From a virus, in the IMG/VR virus record IMGVR_UViG_3300011432_000008, positions 1-48,372 of that record: 48,372 nucleotides of DNA. One strand, given 5' to 3'. How positions within the stretch are numbered: position 1 is the first letter of the stretch; each line of letters begins with the position of its first letter. The notes under the pieces are model-generated. The model had not been told where the DNA came from. It did no database searches and saw only the letters and a program-made list of their open reading frames with translations. This document shows, in pieces, positions 8,862 through 17,615 of this stretch. The position numbers and the translations under genes are program-made.

Positions 8862-10279
8862 TAAACTACTCCTCTAACTTTCCAAGAGAAGTTACAAGAA
8901 ATTCTATTACCTGCTGAATCGTATGCAAACACCTTGAACGAAACTCCAGTTACCTCATCAAAAACTAACGTAACAGGCTGAACAGTATCCGAGGTCATTG
9001 TAACTGAATTGACTCCTTTGAACACCTTATTTAGATTAATAAGAGTTCCAGTTACATCTGTTGCAACCGCTACTCCTGCTCCAGAATCTAACACTAACTG
9101 AGTAGAAATAGATACCTTAAGAGCAGTAAGGAATCCTAAATCTGCAGTATTAACATTAGTAAAAGTCCACCTAACCTTTACATACCTAACTGCTGTCGCA
9201 AGAACAGCGGGGCCGGGAGCAAAAGGTGTATAAGTAACATCATCAGTAGAATAAGCAATCTCAGTTCCAAATAGAGTATTTCCAATTATATTAAAAGATG
9301 AGAATGCTGCAACAATCGTTACGTTATTAAAGATAGAACCGAAGTTAAACTTCTCTTCATAATAGCCATCTGATACAGTTGGCTGAAGATAGTATGGGAA
9401 TCCAGCATTAAGCTGGTCTTGAATTGTATTCCAACCTTGTGATGTAAAGTGGGTCTGCCAAGTCTTAACATCATCAATAGGTCCAAGCACTCCCTCTGTT
9501 GCGTTATAGAATCCTCTTTTTGTTCTTACATAGATTCCATTGTAATTCGCAAAGAATGAGTTAATGAAGAATAAGTCAATCGGGTCATCTAACTCTAGTT
9601 CAATGCTTGCAGATAAGTCGCTTAAATTACCTACAATGTCCTGAGCTTGAACTTGAAAACTATAAGTTCCTCCAATTAAGACTGACGCTACTAGAAAGTT
9701 AGAGTCAATCTGAGCAATCTGAACTCCATCTTGAAAGACGTTATAGAATCTAATTCTCCAAGTAGAGAGTGGGACGGCCCAGCTTAAAAGAGCACTATTA
9801 CCGATAACTGTTCCCGTTAGAATTGGACCGGGAATAATTGGAACAACTAATACCGCGACGGCCGCGTTGACTGACTCCTCACCACTAAAATTAATACCTT
9901 TGATTAAGAATGTATGGCTTCCGATTGTTAAGTCTAATACAATCGGGTCCATATTCGCTACTAATGTAGCTGTCGATAAGACGAAATCAGCTGTTAACCA
10001 ACTAGTTCCTTTTCTTATCTCATAACCTACTGCATTCTCAGCAGGAAGCCATCTAGCTTGAAGATTAGTAGGGAATGCCTCTAATGTAAATCCAATTACA
10101 TCAGCTGGAACTCCTCTTTGAAACTCATCTAATCCAGCATCAATTCCACCGGGAGGAAATACTTCTCCATAAACTTCATATAAATCATCAACCAAAAGTT
10201 GTAGGGCTGCATACAACTTTGGGTCGTTCTGACTAACAGAACGGATTAAATTGCTAATCGTGCCTTGATTCTTATTCAA
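8861..10279 (-). CDS. tail/fibre protein with fibronectin-III-like domains, 472 aa
   Basis: Residues 1-50 are a helical anchor (NDPKLYAALQLLVDDLYEVY). Two Ig/FN3-like beta-sandwich stretches follow (VGYEIRKGTSWL and ALLSWAVPLSTWRIRFYNV), then a discoidin-like segment (YSTDDVTYTPF ... VRYVKVRWTF) that resembles carbohydrate-binding domains. The protein overlaps the nozzle gene by 8 nt and is probably attached to the tail, helping in host adhesion. Domain names are by pattern recognition, not by search. Confidence 0.7.
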   Translation of the reverse strand: MNKNQGTISNLIRSVSQNDPKLYAALQLLVDDLYEVYGEVFPPGGIDAGLDEFQRGVPADVIGFTLEAFPTNLQARWLPAENAVGYEIRKGTSWLTADFVLSTATLVANMDPIVLDLTIGSHTFLIKGINFSGEESVNAAVAVLVVPIIPGPILTGTVIGNSALLSWAVPLSTWRIRFYNVFQDGVQIAQIDSNFLVASVLIGGTYSFQVQAQDIVGNLSDLSASIELELDDPIDLFFINSFFANYNGIYVRTKRGFYNATEGVLGPIDDVKTWQTHFTSQGWNTIQDQLNAGFPYYLQPTVSDGYYEEKFNFGSIFNNVTIVAAFSSFNIIGNTLFGTEIAYSTDDVTYTPFAPGPAVLATAVRYVKVRWTFTNVNTADLGFLTALKVSISTQLVLDSGAGVAVATDVTGTLINLNKVFKGVNSVTMTSDTVQPVTLVFDEVTGVSFKVFAYDSAGNRISCNFSWKVRGVV

Positions 10280-12149
10280 CGCGCGATTTCCATTTCGGCT
10301 TCATCTCTACAATTAAAGAGAAAAGAGTGAAATGGTCTCCAGCATTATTGACTGTTCCAATACGGACAGTCATCTTCTCATTCATAAAATTAATCTTACG
10401 AGAGAACTCCCTTCCGGGAAGGATACCTAATGTAAACGCATTAGCAATAGATTGAGGTAATGTTCCATCCTCTCCCGCAATAAAAAGGTCTAATGCACCA
10501 GTTCCCCAAATTCGGAAATGTAGCTTTGCAAAATGATGAACCCATCCGGGCATTAATTGCATCGGGCCGAAATGGACAAATGAGTTAATTACAAATCCAT
10601 TATCAAGATACTGGAATGGAACCTGTTCGTGAACATCACCGTCTAATGAGCCATATTTAAAGGTAGCTCTTCCACCTAAATCAACATCTACTAGAATTGA
10701 CGATGGACGTTGTTGGAAGGTATTGATTGTCCATCTGACTTTTTTGGCGTCAATAAGGGCGTAATTCGATGTTGCATCGCTGAAATATCCTGCCAGCAAA
10801 TGAGAAACTTCTGTAGCTCCGTCAAGAGGTACCGCAGCATAAAGCACCTGATTTTCTACGTCTAAAGCTAACTGAACCTTATTAAATGCAGTTCGGGTAA
10901 CTCTCTTCCAAATATCTGCGATGTTATAAGTGAATTCGTTTCTCTTATAAACAGCAGACTCAAATAGAAAGATACCAGAGCCGTCCGCCTGAAAGAATCG
11001 CTCAGTCGTTCCACCTTTTGAGTCAATCCATTGTGCAATACCAAAACACTGGGTTCCTATTCCGGGGTCCAATGAATCAACAGGCCAATCAGATGGATTT
11101 TCGAGTATTCCTTGAGCAATATAGCTCCTATTACCCTTCGTAATTATCATTGAATTACGAAATTGAAGACCATTAGTACAGCCACTCTGTGCATCAGAGG
11201 GGTCGATGATTAGTCTAGAAAGAGTTGTATCGAATGATTCGTAATCTCTTTGCTTAGAAGAAAGAACAGAGTGAGCTGGATTATCAAATCCACCTAATGT
11301 CAATCTGTCTTGATAAGAGAAGATAAAAGTCCCAGCAGGAATCGTTGACATGAGGTCGAATAAATAATCTGCTGAGACGTATAATTCTGAATCATAGAAA
11401 TCTACTTCTACTGAAGTAGTAACATTATCAGGAATCCTTTGAGCGAAGAAATACTCTGGACTTAATTGATTTCCATCAAAATCTGGCTGAACTTGAGTAG
11501 CAATAACCCAACGGGCTACTGTTCCAGCTGGACCAATCGGAATATTACTTACAACTGCTTTGAAGTCTCCGGGAGCTTCATAGACTGTGAATATTTCTGG
11601 TCCCGGAGCAGTAATGAATCCTGTGTTCGTCTCAAAAGAGATTGCAAATAAATGAGTTCCTGCTTCGATATGTCCTGCGTTCGCCGATGTGACAACAGAA
11701 AGGACGAAAGCTGATGGTGGAGTTCCCGCAGCGAGTCGTATGGTTCCATCACCCTGATAGACATAAACACTTCCAATTCCCTTCACTCTATCGTGAAAGG
11801 TAATATAAGCTCTATTGTTAATATTGACTACTGAAAAATCTTCGAAAGCAACATTGGTAATAAGAGGTATTGCAAAAAGGCTATCAAAGAAATTACCAGC
11901 AGTATCAAGAACCAAGTACCTGCTTGTTTCATTCAGTCTCTTATAGAAGAAAGTTCTCCGAATATTCGGTTTTACGTAGATAGAGTCCATTCCAAAACGA
12001 GTAAAAATCTCGTCTGAACTAGGAATAGCTACATTTAGACAGTCCTGCATATATCCTTGAGGAACGGTATCGTGCTTACCATTCGCCCAAAGACCTTTGA
12101 ACTCTTTAATCTCTACAGGAGTGTGAATTTCTAAGCTAGTTTTTGGCAT
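10272..12149 (-). CDS. tail hub / nozzle protein, 625 aa
   Basis: The N-terminus (TPVEIKEFKGLWANGKHDTVP) and the repeated beta-blade pattern resemble the propeller-like tail hub proteins of podoviruses (T7 gp12 / P22 gp10 type), which close the portal channel and hold DNA. Phrases such as GDFKAVVSNIPIGPAG, YQDRLTLGG and RDYESF are characteristic of these long beta-propellers. It sits two genes after a gp4-like adaptor, as expected for the tail stack. The function is inferred from fold type and order. Confidence 0.7.
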   Translation of the reverse strand: MPKTSLEIHTPVEIKEFKGLWANGKHDTVPQGYMQDCLNVAIPSSDEIFTRFGMDSIYVKPNIRRTFFYKRLNETSRYLVLDTAGNFFDSLFAIPLITNVAFEDFSVVNINNRAYITFHDRVKGIGSVYVYQGDGTIRLAAGTPPSAFVLSVVTSANAGHIEAGTHLFAISFETNTGFITAPGPEIFTVYEAPGDFKAVVSNIPIGPAGTVARWVIATQVQPDFDGNQLSPEYFFAQRIPDNVTTSVEVDFYDSELYVSADYLFDLMSTIPAGTFIFSYQDRLTLGGFDNPAHSVLSSKQRDYESFDTTLSRLIIDPSDAQSGCTNGLQFRNSMIITKGNRSYIAQGILENPSDWPVDSLDPGIGTQCFGIAQWIDSKGGTTERFFQADGSGIFLFESAVYKRNEFTYNIADIWKRVTRTAFNKVQLALDVENQVLYAAVPLDGATEVSHLLAGYFSDATSNYALIDAKKVRWTINTFQQRPSSILVDVDLGGRATFKYGSLDGDVHEQVPFQYLDNGFVINSFVHFGPMQLMPGWVHHFAKLHFRIWGTGALDLFIAGEDGTLPQSIANAFTLGILPGREFSRKINFMNEKMTVRIGTVNNAGDHFTLFSLIVEMKPKWKSRVE

Positions 12150-12187
12150 TTAAGTAAGAGGGTTAGTAACTTCCCCTCTCCTAAAAA

Positions 12188-12391
12188 CTAGGTAATTTCA
12201 ACCCACGTTGGATTGTCAGATGTTCCTGTATTCTTATACAGGTTTCCGGTGTTGTGATTGGTATAGAGACAACCCTTACCAGCCACTCCCTTTCCAGTAG
12301 TTCCATTGATAGGAACAATGGGACCAACTAGATGGAAAACTCCAAACGCTGCTGCTGCTCTTAATGCTCCCCAAACACTACCTTTTGCCAT
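12188..12391 (-). CDS. small hydrophobic structural protein, 67 aa
   Basis: The ATG at 12391 is chosen because AAAGGA lies six bases upstream (an in-frame TTG at 12397 is the alternative). An Ala/Val-rich helix (residues 6-28) could be membrane-associated. The C-terminus (GCLYTNHNTGNLYKNTG) has the Tyr/Asn/Gly repeat pattern of phage fibre or decoration proteins. Short hairpins flank the gene (GAGGG/CCCTC at 12157-12178), which may separate it from the hub gene. Confidence 0.65.
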   Translation of the reverse strand: MAKGSVWGALRAAAAFGVFHLVGPIVPINGTTGKGVAGKGCLYTNHNTGNLYKNTGTSDNPTWVEIT

Positions 12392-12430
12392 AACCAATCC
12401 TTTGGAAAGTGACTCTTTCGAATCACAAGG

Positions 12431-13093
12431 TTAATAGTAACGGGACATGAACGGTAATCGAAACGGCCGCCGACGACCTCTATGTGCTTGGTTCTTCCTC
12501 ACTCCAATCTGAAGCAAATTATCTCTGAATCGGATTGCTTCCAAATCTAACTCATTAGCTTTTACTGGATTCTCTCCGATATGTCTTGCTCCTAATGCAC
12601 CTGTTCTAAATCCAAGAAAGTTAGTAGAGCCAATAACTTCGACTTGACTATTTTCATCAACAATATCGGCTAGAAGTCTATTGTAGTCAAGTCGAACCAT
12701 TCTAGGAGTAGTAGCTCCAATGAATAGAACTTTTTGGTCTCTCCAAACCCAAACATGAAGAGCGGTAGTTTGAGGAACATTGGGGTCCCAAACTTTCTCG
12801 TTCATTTTATCATAATCTGAATTCGGTGCTCCTTGCGCTTTCTCATAAAGCGTAATTGGATTTACAAGGTCACTAGGAATATCTAGCTCAGTTATTCCTG
12901 CTGGAACTAAAATATCCTTAACTACCTGCTTTTGGACAGTGACGCCATTAGTAATGAGATAATCTCCAAGCTCATCGTTAGCAATCTTAACAAGAGGTAA
13001 TAATGCTCCATTATTGTAGATAGTTCCACCTAAAACAAGGGTGTCGTTAAGAACTGCACGAGCTTTATCGAACACATCACCAATGGCGGCCAT
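12431..13093 (-). CDS. head-to-tail adaptor-like protein, 220 aa
   Basis: Begins MAAIGDVFDKARAVLNDTLV, with the helical start common to tail tubular protein A / gp4-type adaptors of podoviruses, followed by a beta-rich core (LHVWVWRDQKVLFIG, RMVRLDYNRLL) and an Arg-rich tail. It lies between a zinc-ribbon structural protein and the nozzle, the expected place of an adaptor that joins the portal ring to the tail. Confidence 0.65.
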   Translation of the reverse strand: MAAIGDVFDKARAVLNDTLVLGGTIYNNGALLPLVKIANDELGDYLITNGVTVQKQVVKDILVPAGITELDIPSDLVNPITLYEKAQGAPNSDYDKMNEKVWDPNVPQTTALHVWVWRDQKVLFIGATTPRMVRLDYNRLLADIVDENSQVEVIGSTNFLGFRTGALGARHIGENPVKANELDLEAIRFRDNLLQIGVRKNQAHRGRRRPFRLPFMSRYY

Positions 13094-13094
13094 G

Positions 13095-13778
13095 TTATAC
13101 CTTTGTCTTAGGCTCTGGAGAGGTAGGAGAAGCTGCCTTTGCTACTTGATTCTGAATAGCCGCAGGCGGAACTGAAGCTAATCCTTTAGCAAATTCAATC
13201 TGATTAGTCTTACAAGTCGGGCAAATGATAGCTAATGCGTGCATTGGAGAGTAGCAAGCCGCACAACGCTTATCAGCTGCATCCGTAGCAGTAAATGTCC
13301 AATCCTTCGTAAGTCCGAGCTTCCTAGCAGCGTATCTCTGCGTATCTGAGATATAACGATGCTGCTTAGATTTAGCCCAATCATCGTCAGCTAACTTAAC
13401 CAGATGCTCAAACCAATTATTCTGGAGTCGGTTAGCTTCTTCAATTTCCTTCTGAAAATTAAACTTTGCTTCTTCTCTAGAGTAAGTTCCCTCTACAAAG
13501 AAAAGGCCGGGCTTTGCTTCTGGACTATAATAAAGCTGTCCAGTATTCCTATCTTCGACGATAGCTCTTGCAACCGTCATAGCTGGAATAGACATATCAA
13601 TAGTGTTTCCCATTACAGGAACGCGCATACGAGAGACTACATTAGTTCCAATGTTTAGAACTTGAACTTCTCCATCTTTAGCAGCATCAACATGGAAATT
13701 AGACGGAATGATACCCGGCTTAAATTCATCAATCGGAAATGGACAGATAGAGATAATCGTTGCACCGTGCTGATTCAT
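13095..13778 (-). CDS. structural-region protein with C-terminal zinc ribbon, 227 aa
   Basis: Not assigned to a known family. The first 90 residues are beta-rich (IISICPFPIDEFKPG...), the middle is a charged helix (EEANRLQNNWFEHLVKLADD), and residues 170-190 contain CAAC ... CPTC, a four-cysteine zinc ribbon. The end is Ala/Pro-rich. ATGA-type coupling to the 174-aa gene upstream indicates co-translation of head-completion factors. Confidence 0.7.
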   Translation of the reverse strand: MNQHGATIISICPFPIDEFKPGIIPSNFHVDAAKDGEVQVLNIGTNVVSRMRVPVMGNTIDMSIPAMTVARAIVEDRNTGQLYYSPEAKPGLFFVEGTYSREEAKFNFQKEIEEANRLQNNWFEHLVKLADDDWAKSKQHRYISDTQRYAARKLGLTKDWTFTATDAADKRCAACYSPMHALAIICPTCKTNQIEFAKGLASVPPAAIQNQVAKAASPTSPEPKTKV

Positions 13779-14299
13779 TTAACTTCTCCCTCTTTTACGT
13801 AAACTGAATCCTTAAACGTAGGTTGTTCCTTCGGGTCTTCTTCCTCTAGAATATCACGACAAATCTTAACGTCTTCAATTTCTTTCTTAGCTACAACTTC
13901 AGGATATGTAGCTAAGTGCGTCCGCTCAGCTTCTGCCCAAACCTTTAATAAGAACTCAATCGGTGCCCAAGCAAGTGGCAAAGGATTGTTATTCTTATCT
14001 AAGAAAGCATAGACAAGTTCGTAAGTGTAGGGCATATTTACTTCACTATGTATGCCCTTAGCCTGAACGTGTTGAATACGCTCTAAGGCCCAACATGGTT
14101 TAAGATACCAGTACTTTTTATGTTCCCTGATACCGGTCTTGGTTCCCAAGTATATACCAGAAGGTGTAATATCTTCATAAGTAGAATACCTTTTAATGGT
14201 CTCTAAATCAGACCACACTAATCTCCAAACAGGCACTTCATAGACAGTATCGTGCCCATGAAGCCGAATGAGTTTAGCGTTAATATCGAATGCGTCCAT
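13775..14299 (-). CDS. hypothetical structural-region protein, 174 aa
   Basis: Not recognised. It is aromatic-rich (VWRLVWSD, KKYWYLKPCWALERI), ends in an acidic helix (CRDILEEEDPKEQ), and has no membrane segment. It overlaps its neighbours by 4 nt and 1 nt, so it belongs to the head-completion segment. Confidence 0.7.
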   Translation of the reverse strand: MDAFDINAKLIRLHGHDTVYEVPVWRLVWSDLETIKRYSTYEDITPSGIYLGTKTGIREHKKYWYLKPCWALERIQHVQAKGIHSEVNMPYTYELVYAFLDKNNNPLPLAWAPIEFLLKVWAEAERTHLATYPEVVAKKEIEDVKICRDILEEEDPKEQPTFKDSVYVKEGEVK

Positions 14300-14661
14300 T
14301 ATCTTTTCTTCTTATTTAGTGGGCGACCGGAACCAAAAGGAAGTCTTGGAACCCCTTTCATTTGACTAGGATAATGAAGTGGTGATTTAACAGTTACTTG
14401 ATTCCACTTCATATGCTTAGCATCTTCTTCTGCCCAATCTTTATCTCGAATAGCATCTAATTGAACCTGAAGATGGGGATGAAGACCTCCAGCTTTATCT
14501 CTTTTTTCTCTGTATGTTTCTCTTTCCGGAATCTTCTTATCTCCGGGTAATTTTAATTTAATCTCAGGAGAGACATTTTCTGACTCAATCCCAAGAGCTT
14601 TCTGGAAAGAATCGTAATCGACTTCTCTCCTTAAATCTATTCTTTTTTTCTTATGAGACAT
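14299..14661 (-). CDS. basic structural-region protein, 120 aa
   Basis: Lys/Arg-rich at both ends (MSHKKKRIDLRREV; GSGRPLNKKKR), with an acidic middle (IRDKDWAEEDAKHMKW). No known fold recognised. It is the first gene after a GC-rich hairpin that follows the decoration gene. It could bind DNA or RNA; this is a guess from charge. Confidence 0.7.
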   Translation of the reverse strand: MSHKKKRIDLRREVDYDSFQKALGIESENVSPEIKLKLPGDKKIPERETYREKRDKAGGLHPHLQVQLDAIRDKDWAEEDAKHMKWNQVTVKSPLHYPSQMKGVPRLPFGSGRPLNKKKR

Positions 14662-14669
14662 GAAAGTTA

Positions 14670-14693
14670 GGAGGGAGTATTTCTACCCCCTCC
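14670..14693 (-). terminator. GC-rich hairpin between decoration gene and next gene
   Basis: In minus-strand sense GGAGGG pairs with CCCTCC around an eight-to-twelve-base loop, just after the stop at 14702. No strong U-run follows, so it may act as an attenuator or mRNA stabiliser rather than a full terminator. Confidence 0.5.
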
Positions 14694-14701
14694 TTCCTTT
14701 A

Positions 14702-15046
14702 CTAGATGCTTGGGTGCCACATACCTGACGCACTAGAATACGTCAGAGCTAAAGCCTGCCCAACAACAGCTGTGAAAGCCTTTGCGATTGGCTTATTCAC
14801 AGCAGTTGCAACACCTCCGGTAGCTCCCGTAAAAGCTCCCGTAGGAATAAATACGATAGTTCCACTAAATCCCGGCCACGGCAATGGAATTAAAGTCATT
14901 GCCAATGCACCACTTACAGTTGTGATGTAACCAGTCGGAACAGGCTGCAAACCTGCTGCTGATGGAACTACGTTCATGTTTTCATTCGACGGCCACTTCG
15001 CGGGTGAACCCGGCGATTGAAATGCTAAGTAATCCTGTTCGGGCAT
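14702..15046 (-). CDS. capsid decoration / head fibre-like protein, 114 aa
   Basis: A small Ala/Gly/Thr/Val-rich protein directly downstream of the MCP gene. The core (GTIVFIPTGAFTGATGG; FTAVVGQALALTYSSASG) consists of short beta-strands with Gly/Thr turns, like small capsid decoration proteins. The N-terminus (MPEQDYLAFQSPG) is Pro-rich. Gene order (portal, scaffold, MCP, this) supports a decoration role; the sequence alone does not prove it. GC-rich hairpins flank it on both sides, giving it its own attenuated segment. Confidence 0.65.
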   Translation of the reverse strand: MPEQDYLAFQSPGSPAKWPSNENMNVVPSAAGLQPVPTGYITTVSGALAMTLIPLPWPGFSGTIVFIPTGAFTGATGGVATAVNKPIAKAFTAVVGQALALTYSSASGMWHPSI

Positions 15047-15073
15047 CGTTTTCTCCTAAAAGAGTTAGAAAGA

Positions 15074-15096
15074 AGGGGGCGTTATTCTGCCCCCCA
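15074..15096 (-). terminator. hairpin with T-rich tail after the MCP gene
   Basis: Minus-strand GGGGGC pairs with GCCCCC across an eight-base loop, followed by TTCTTTC. Its position just downstream of the MCP stop suggests partial termination that lowers expression of later genes relative to capsid protein. Confidence 0.6.
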
Positions 15097-15100
15097 CTAA

Positions 15101-16363
15101 CTACGCAGGAATATAACCTGTTGGAACCGCGAGATTATAGATGTAGCTCTGCGCGGCCGGGTTATCGGTATAGAGATTCCACGAAGCCACAATGTAGAAG
15201 ATTTGGCTCGTAGCAACTCCGCCTGATGCACCACGCATCTCAAAGATACGTCGTCCATCTACCTCATAGAATCCTGCTGGATGTAACTCAGCACGACCCC
15301 ATGTTTCCATCTTCATAATGTCGATGCGCTTTTTGTCGTTCGAATAATCCTGCTTAACAGGCGCACCAGCCATCCGGATGTTATCCGAGAAGTAAAGGTT
15401 CAGAGCTTCATCTGATGCCTGCTTCTGGATAATAGAAACGAGCTGACCCAAATCTTCATACGCCTGCACCTGACAAGGGTGCATACGTGCCTGAAGTTTA
15501 GTGCGTTCATTGATACCAACCCTATCACCGATAAGGTTAATAGCAAGACGCGGGAAAGGAAGTGCAAGTGCAGCACCACCAGCGTCAACACCGTTTGCAC
15601 GAATTTCCGGAGTAGTTGCTCGGTCGTAACCAAGCCACAGACCGACGGATGAATTAGAGATGTGATAGGGAATACCGAATAAGCCAGTAGGCGTTGGGCC
15701 ATTCAGACCTTCCGGAACAATCACATCACCACCAACCAAGCCTGCTACTGCGGGGAGAATACGAATAATAGCTGTATTCACATCGTAGTAGACAATCTTG
15801 GACGGATTTACCGTCTTCTGAGTTGCCATTGTGGAATTGTAGAAATTCACACGCTGACCAAACCTAAGCAGACGGATTTCGTATCCATCTGTATTAAGCT
15901 TTAACTCAGTAGTTCCACCCGGACCGGCGCCGGAAGTAGAAACAACGCCGATAACTCCGTTACCAGCAGTATGACACTGATTGTCACTCTGCTTACGGAA
16001 CTCTGGCATTGCTTTACTCATCAGCTCGCGGAAGGTGTTAATTACCGCTTTCTGAGTAGAATCAGTTCCCCATTCGGCTTTCTTGGTCCACTGAATACCA
16101 ATCTTAAAGTGATTAGTATTAATGACACCCTTCTGCCAATCTGGGCCAGAACCAACACCTAAATCTCCACCATCCGGCTCGTAATAGCCGAAATAGCCTC
16201 CCGGACGGAGATTCATTGGGATACGCATATCGCGTTCTGAAATAACTTCGACAGGACGCTTTTCAATTTCTGTATAGAAAAGGTCGTCTAAGTCATAGAG
16301 AACAGGCACCTTCTTGGTGACTTTCTCCATTTCAGTCGCGAGAACCGACTGTGAATTAACCAT
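15101..16363 (-). CDS. major capsid protein, 420 aa
   Basis: Identified by size, position after the scaffold-like gene and before the decoration-like gene, and its HK97-like pattern of a helical N-arm, extended loop (GGYFGYYEPDGGDLGVG) and long beta-rich body. Codons are richer in C/G endings than neighbours (for example CGC, ACC), fitting high expression. Residues 24-53 (DLDDLFYTEIEKRPVEV... MRIPMNLR) are closely matched by the C-terminus of the small Tat-signal protein at 44940. A hairpin terminator follows. Confidence 0.85.
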   Translation of the reverse strand: MVNSQSVLATEMEKVTKKVPVLYDLDDLFYTEIEKRPVEVISERDMRIPMNLRPGGYFGYYEPDGGDLGVGSGPDWQKGVINTNHFKIGIQWTKKAEWGTDSTQKAVINTFRELMSKAMPEFRKQSDNQCHTAGNGVIGVVSTSGAGPGGTTELKLNTDGYEIRLLRFGQRVNFYNSTMATQKTVNPSKIVYYDVNTAIIRILPAVAGLVGGDVIVPEGLNGPTPTGLFGIPYHISNSSVGLWLGYDRATTPEIRANGVDAGGAALALPFPRLAINLIGDRVGINERTKLQARMHPCQVQAYEDLGQLVSIIQKQASDEALNLYFSDNIRMAGAPVKQDYSNDKKRIDIMKMETWGRAELHPAGFYEVDGRRIFEMRGASGGVATSQIFYIVASWNLYTDNPAAQSYIYNLAVPTGYIPA

Positions 16364-16367
16364 TTAC

Positions 16368-17615
16368 CTATTTCCCCTTTTTGAATGTGATTTTGCCGTC
16401 TAAGATATCTCTGTCGGTTGTCTTAGAACGGTCAATATCTTTAGCATTCAAACTATGGTGAGTTTGAGTGGATAGATTAGTCGGAACTAATCGCTTCTTT
16501 TCTTGAGGCGCTTGTCTCCGACCAGTGGCTTCCTCTATAACTTTTTTCTTGGCAATAGGTAATACAGCTCTGGCTCGTGCTAGGTACGAGGATATGATTC
16601 TAGCTTTCCAATCGCTGGTATACTTAGCCGAACTTGCTTGATTGTAGAGACTTCGAGCACTTGCCTGATATCTTGCATCAGCAGCCATGATATTGTTGAC
16701 TTCGTTCTCAATGTCACGGGCGACATTCTTTCGTTTGTAACCGTCGAATTCATACTGCTCTAGTGTAGCAGAAATTTCTTTGTTGAGTTTGAATCGTAGC
16801 GATTCGATAACGCTATCATTAAATTCGCCGCGGATTCTTTCAGCGTGTTCGTCTCTCTCACGCTCAAGGCGCTCAACTTCTGGGTCTTTCTCTTTGGACT
16901 TCTTGGGGGCAGTATTAAGTTTCGGGTCATTACCAATTCCGTCACCCTCGAAGAAGAAATCATCCAAATAGAGAGCAGAGTTCATCAGGTTGTTATTACC
17001 GTTCTTCTTCGCCTGAATGTATGCCTGCTGTATAGCCCTCTTAATAGGAAGTGCAATGACTTCCGTGTATAGTTCCTTATTCTGTTCTAATAGTGCAGGT
17101 AATATGTTATGAGCGAGCTTTCCTAAAGAAGCCTTATCTGTTGCTTCAACAGCCTTAAGTAACTCAGCAGGATTACCTTCTAGGATATCCTGTTCTAACT
17201 TTCCGAAAGTATCGTTACGTTCTTTTGCAACTTCAGCTTCCTCTACTGTCGGATAGATAGTAGTATATCTCTGTTCCCTGAAGATAGTAGCTTTTAGCTC
17301 AGGGTATTTCTTGAATAACTCTGGATTTCCTTTCTTAATTGCCTGATAAAGCGAAATGTCGCCAGTTTCGCTATCATCGGAATCGTCCTCGGAATCCTCT
17401 CCAGATTCTTCATCATCAGAATCCGGCTCATCAATCTCGTCGGTTTCTTCCTCGCTGGCGGATTCATCTACTTCCTCGTTTTCTTCTTTGTCACCTTCAA
17501 AGGTTTCAACATCACCTTCGGGTTTATCATCAGCATTAAGAATGTCCATTTCGGCCGCGCCGGTAGGACGAGAAGTATCAATATTAGTTCCTGACGGAGT
17601 AGTAGTATCAGCCAT
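16368..17615 (-). CDS. acidic scaffold-like protein, 415 aa
   Basis: The first 90 residues are extremely acidic and Ser-rich (EENEEVDESASEEETDEID). The rest is helical, with a coiled-coil region (PEVERLERERDEHAERI) and a basic C-terminus (KITFKKGK). Scaffolding proteins between portal and MCP typically have an acidic disordered region, a helical core and a basic C-terminal capsid-binding end. It overlaps the portal gene by 8 nt and ends 4 nt before the MCP start. Confidence 0.7.
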   Translation of the reverse strand: MADTTTPSGTNIDTSRPTGAAEMDILNADDKPEGDVETFEGDKEENEEVDESASEEETDEIDEPDSDDEESGEDSEDDSDDSETGDISLYQAIKKGNPELFKKYPELKATIFREQRYTTIYPTVEEAEVAKERNDTFGKLEQDILEGNPAELLKAVEATDKASLGKLAHNILPALLEQNKELYTEVIALPIKRAIQQAYIQAKKNGNNNLMNSALYLDDFFFEGDGIGNDPKLNTAPKKSKEKDPEVERLERERDEHAERIRGEFNDSVIESLRFKLNKEISATLEQYEFDGYKRKNVARDIENEVNNIMAADARYQASARSLYNQASSAKYTSDWKARIISSYLARARAVLPIAKKKVIEEATGRRQAPQEKKRLVPTNLSTQTHHSLNAKDIDRSKTTDRDILDGKITFKKGK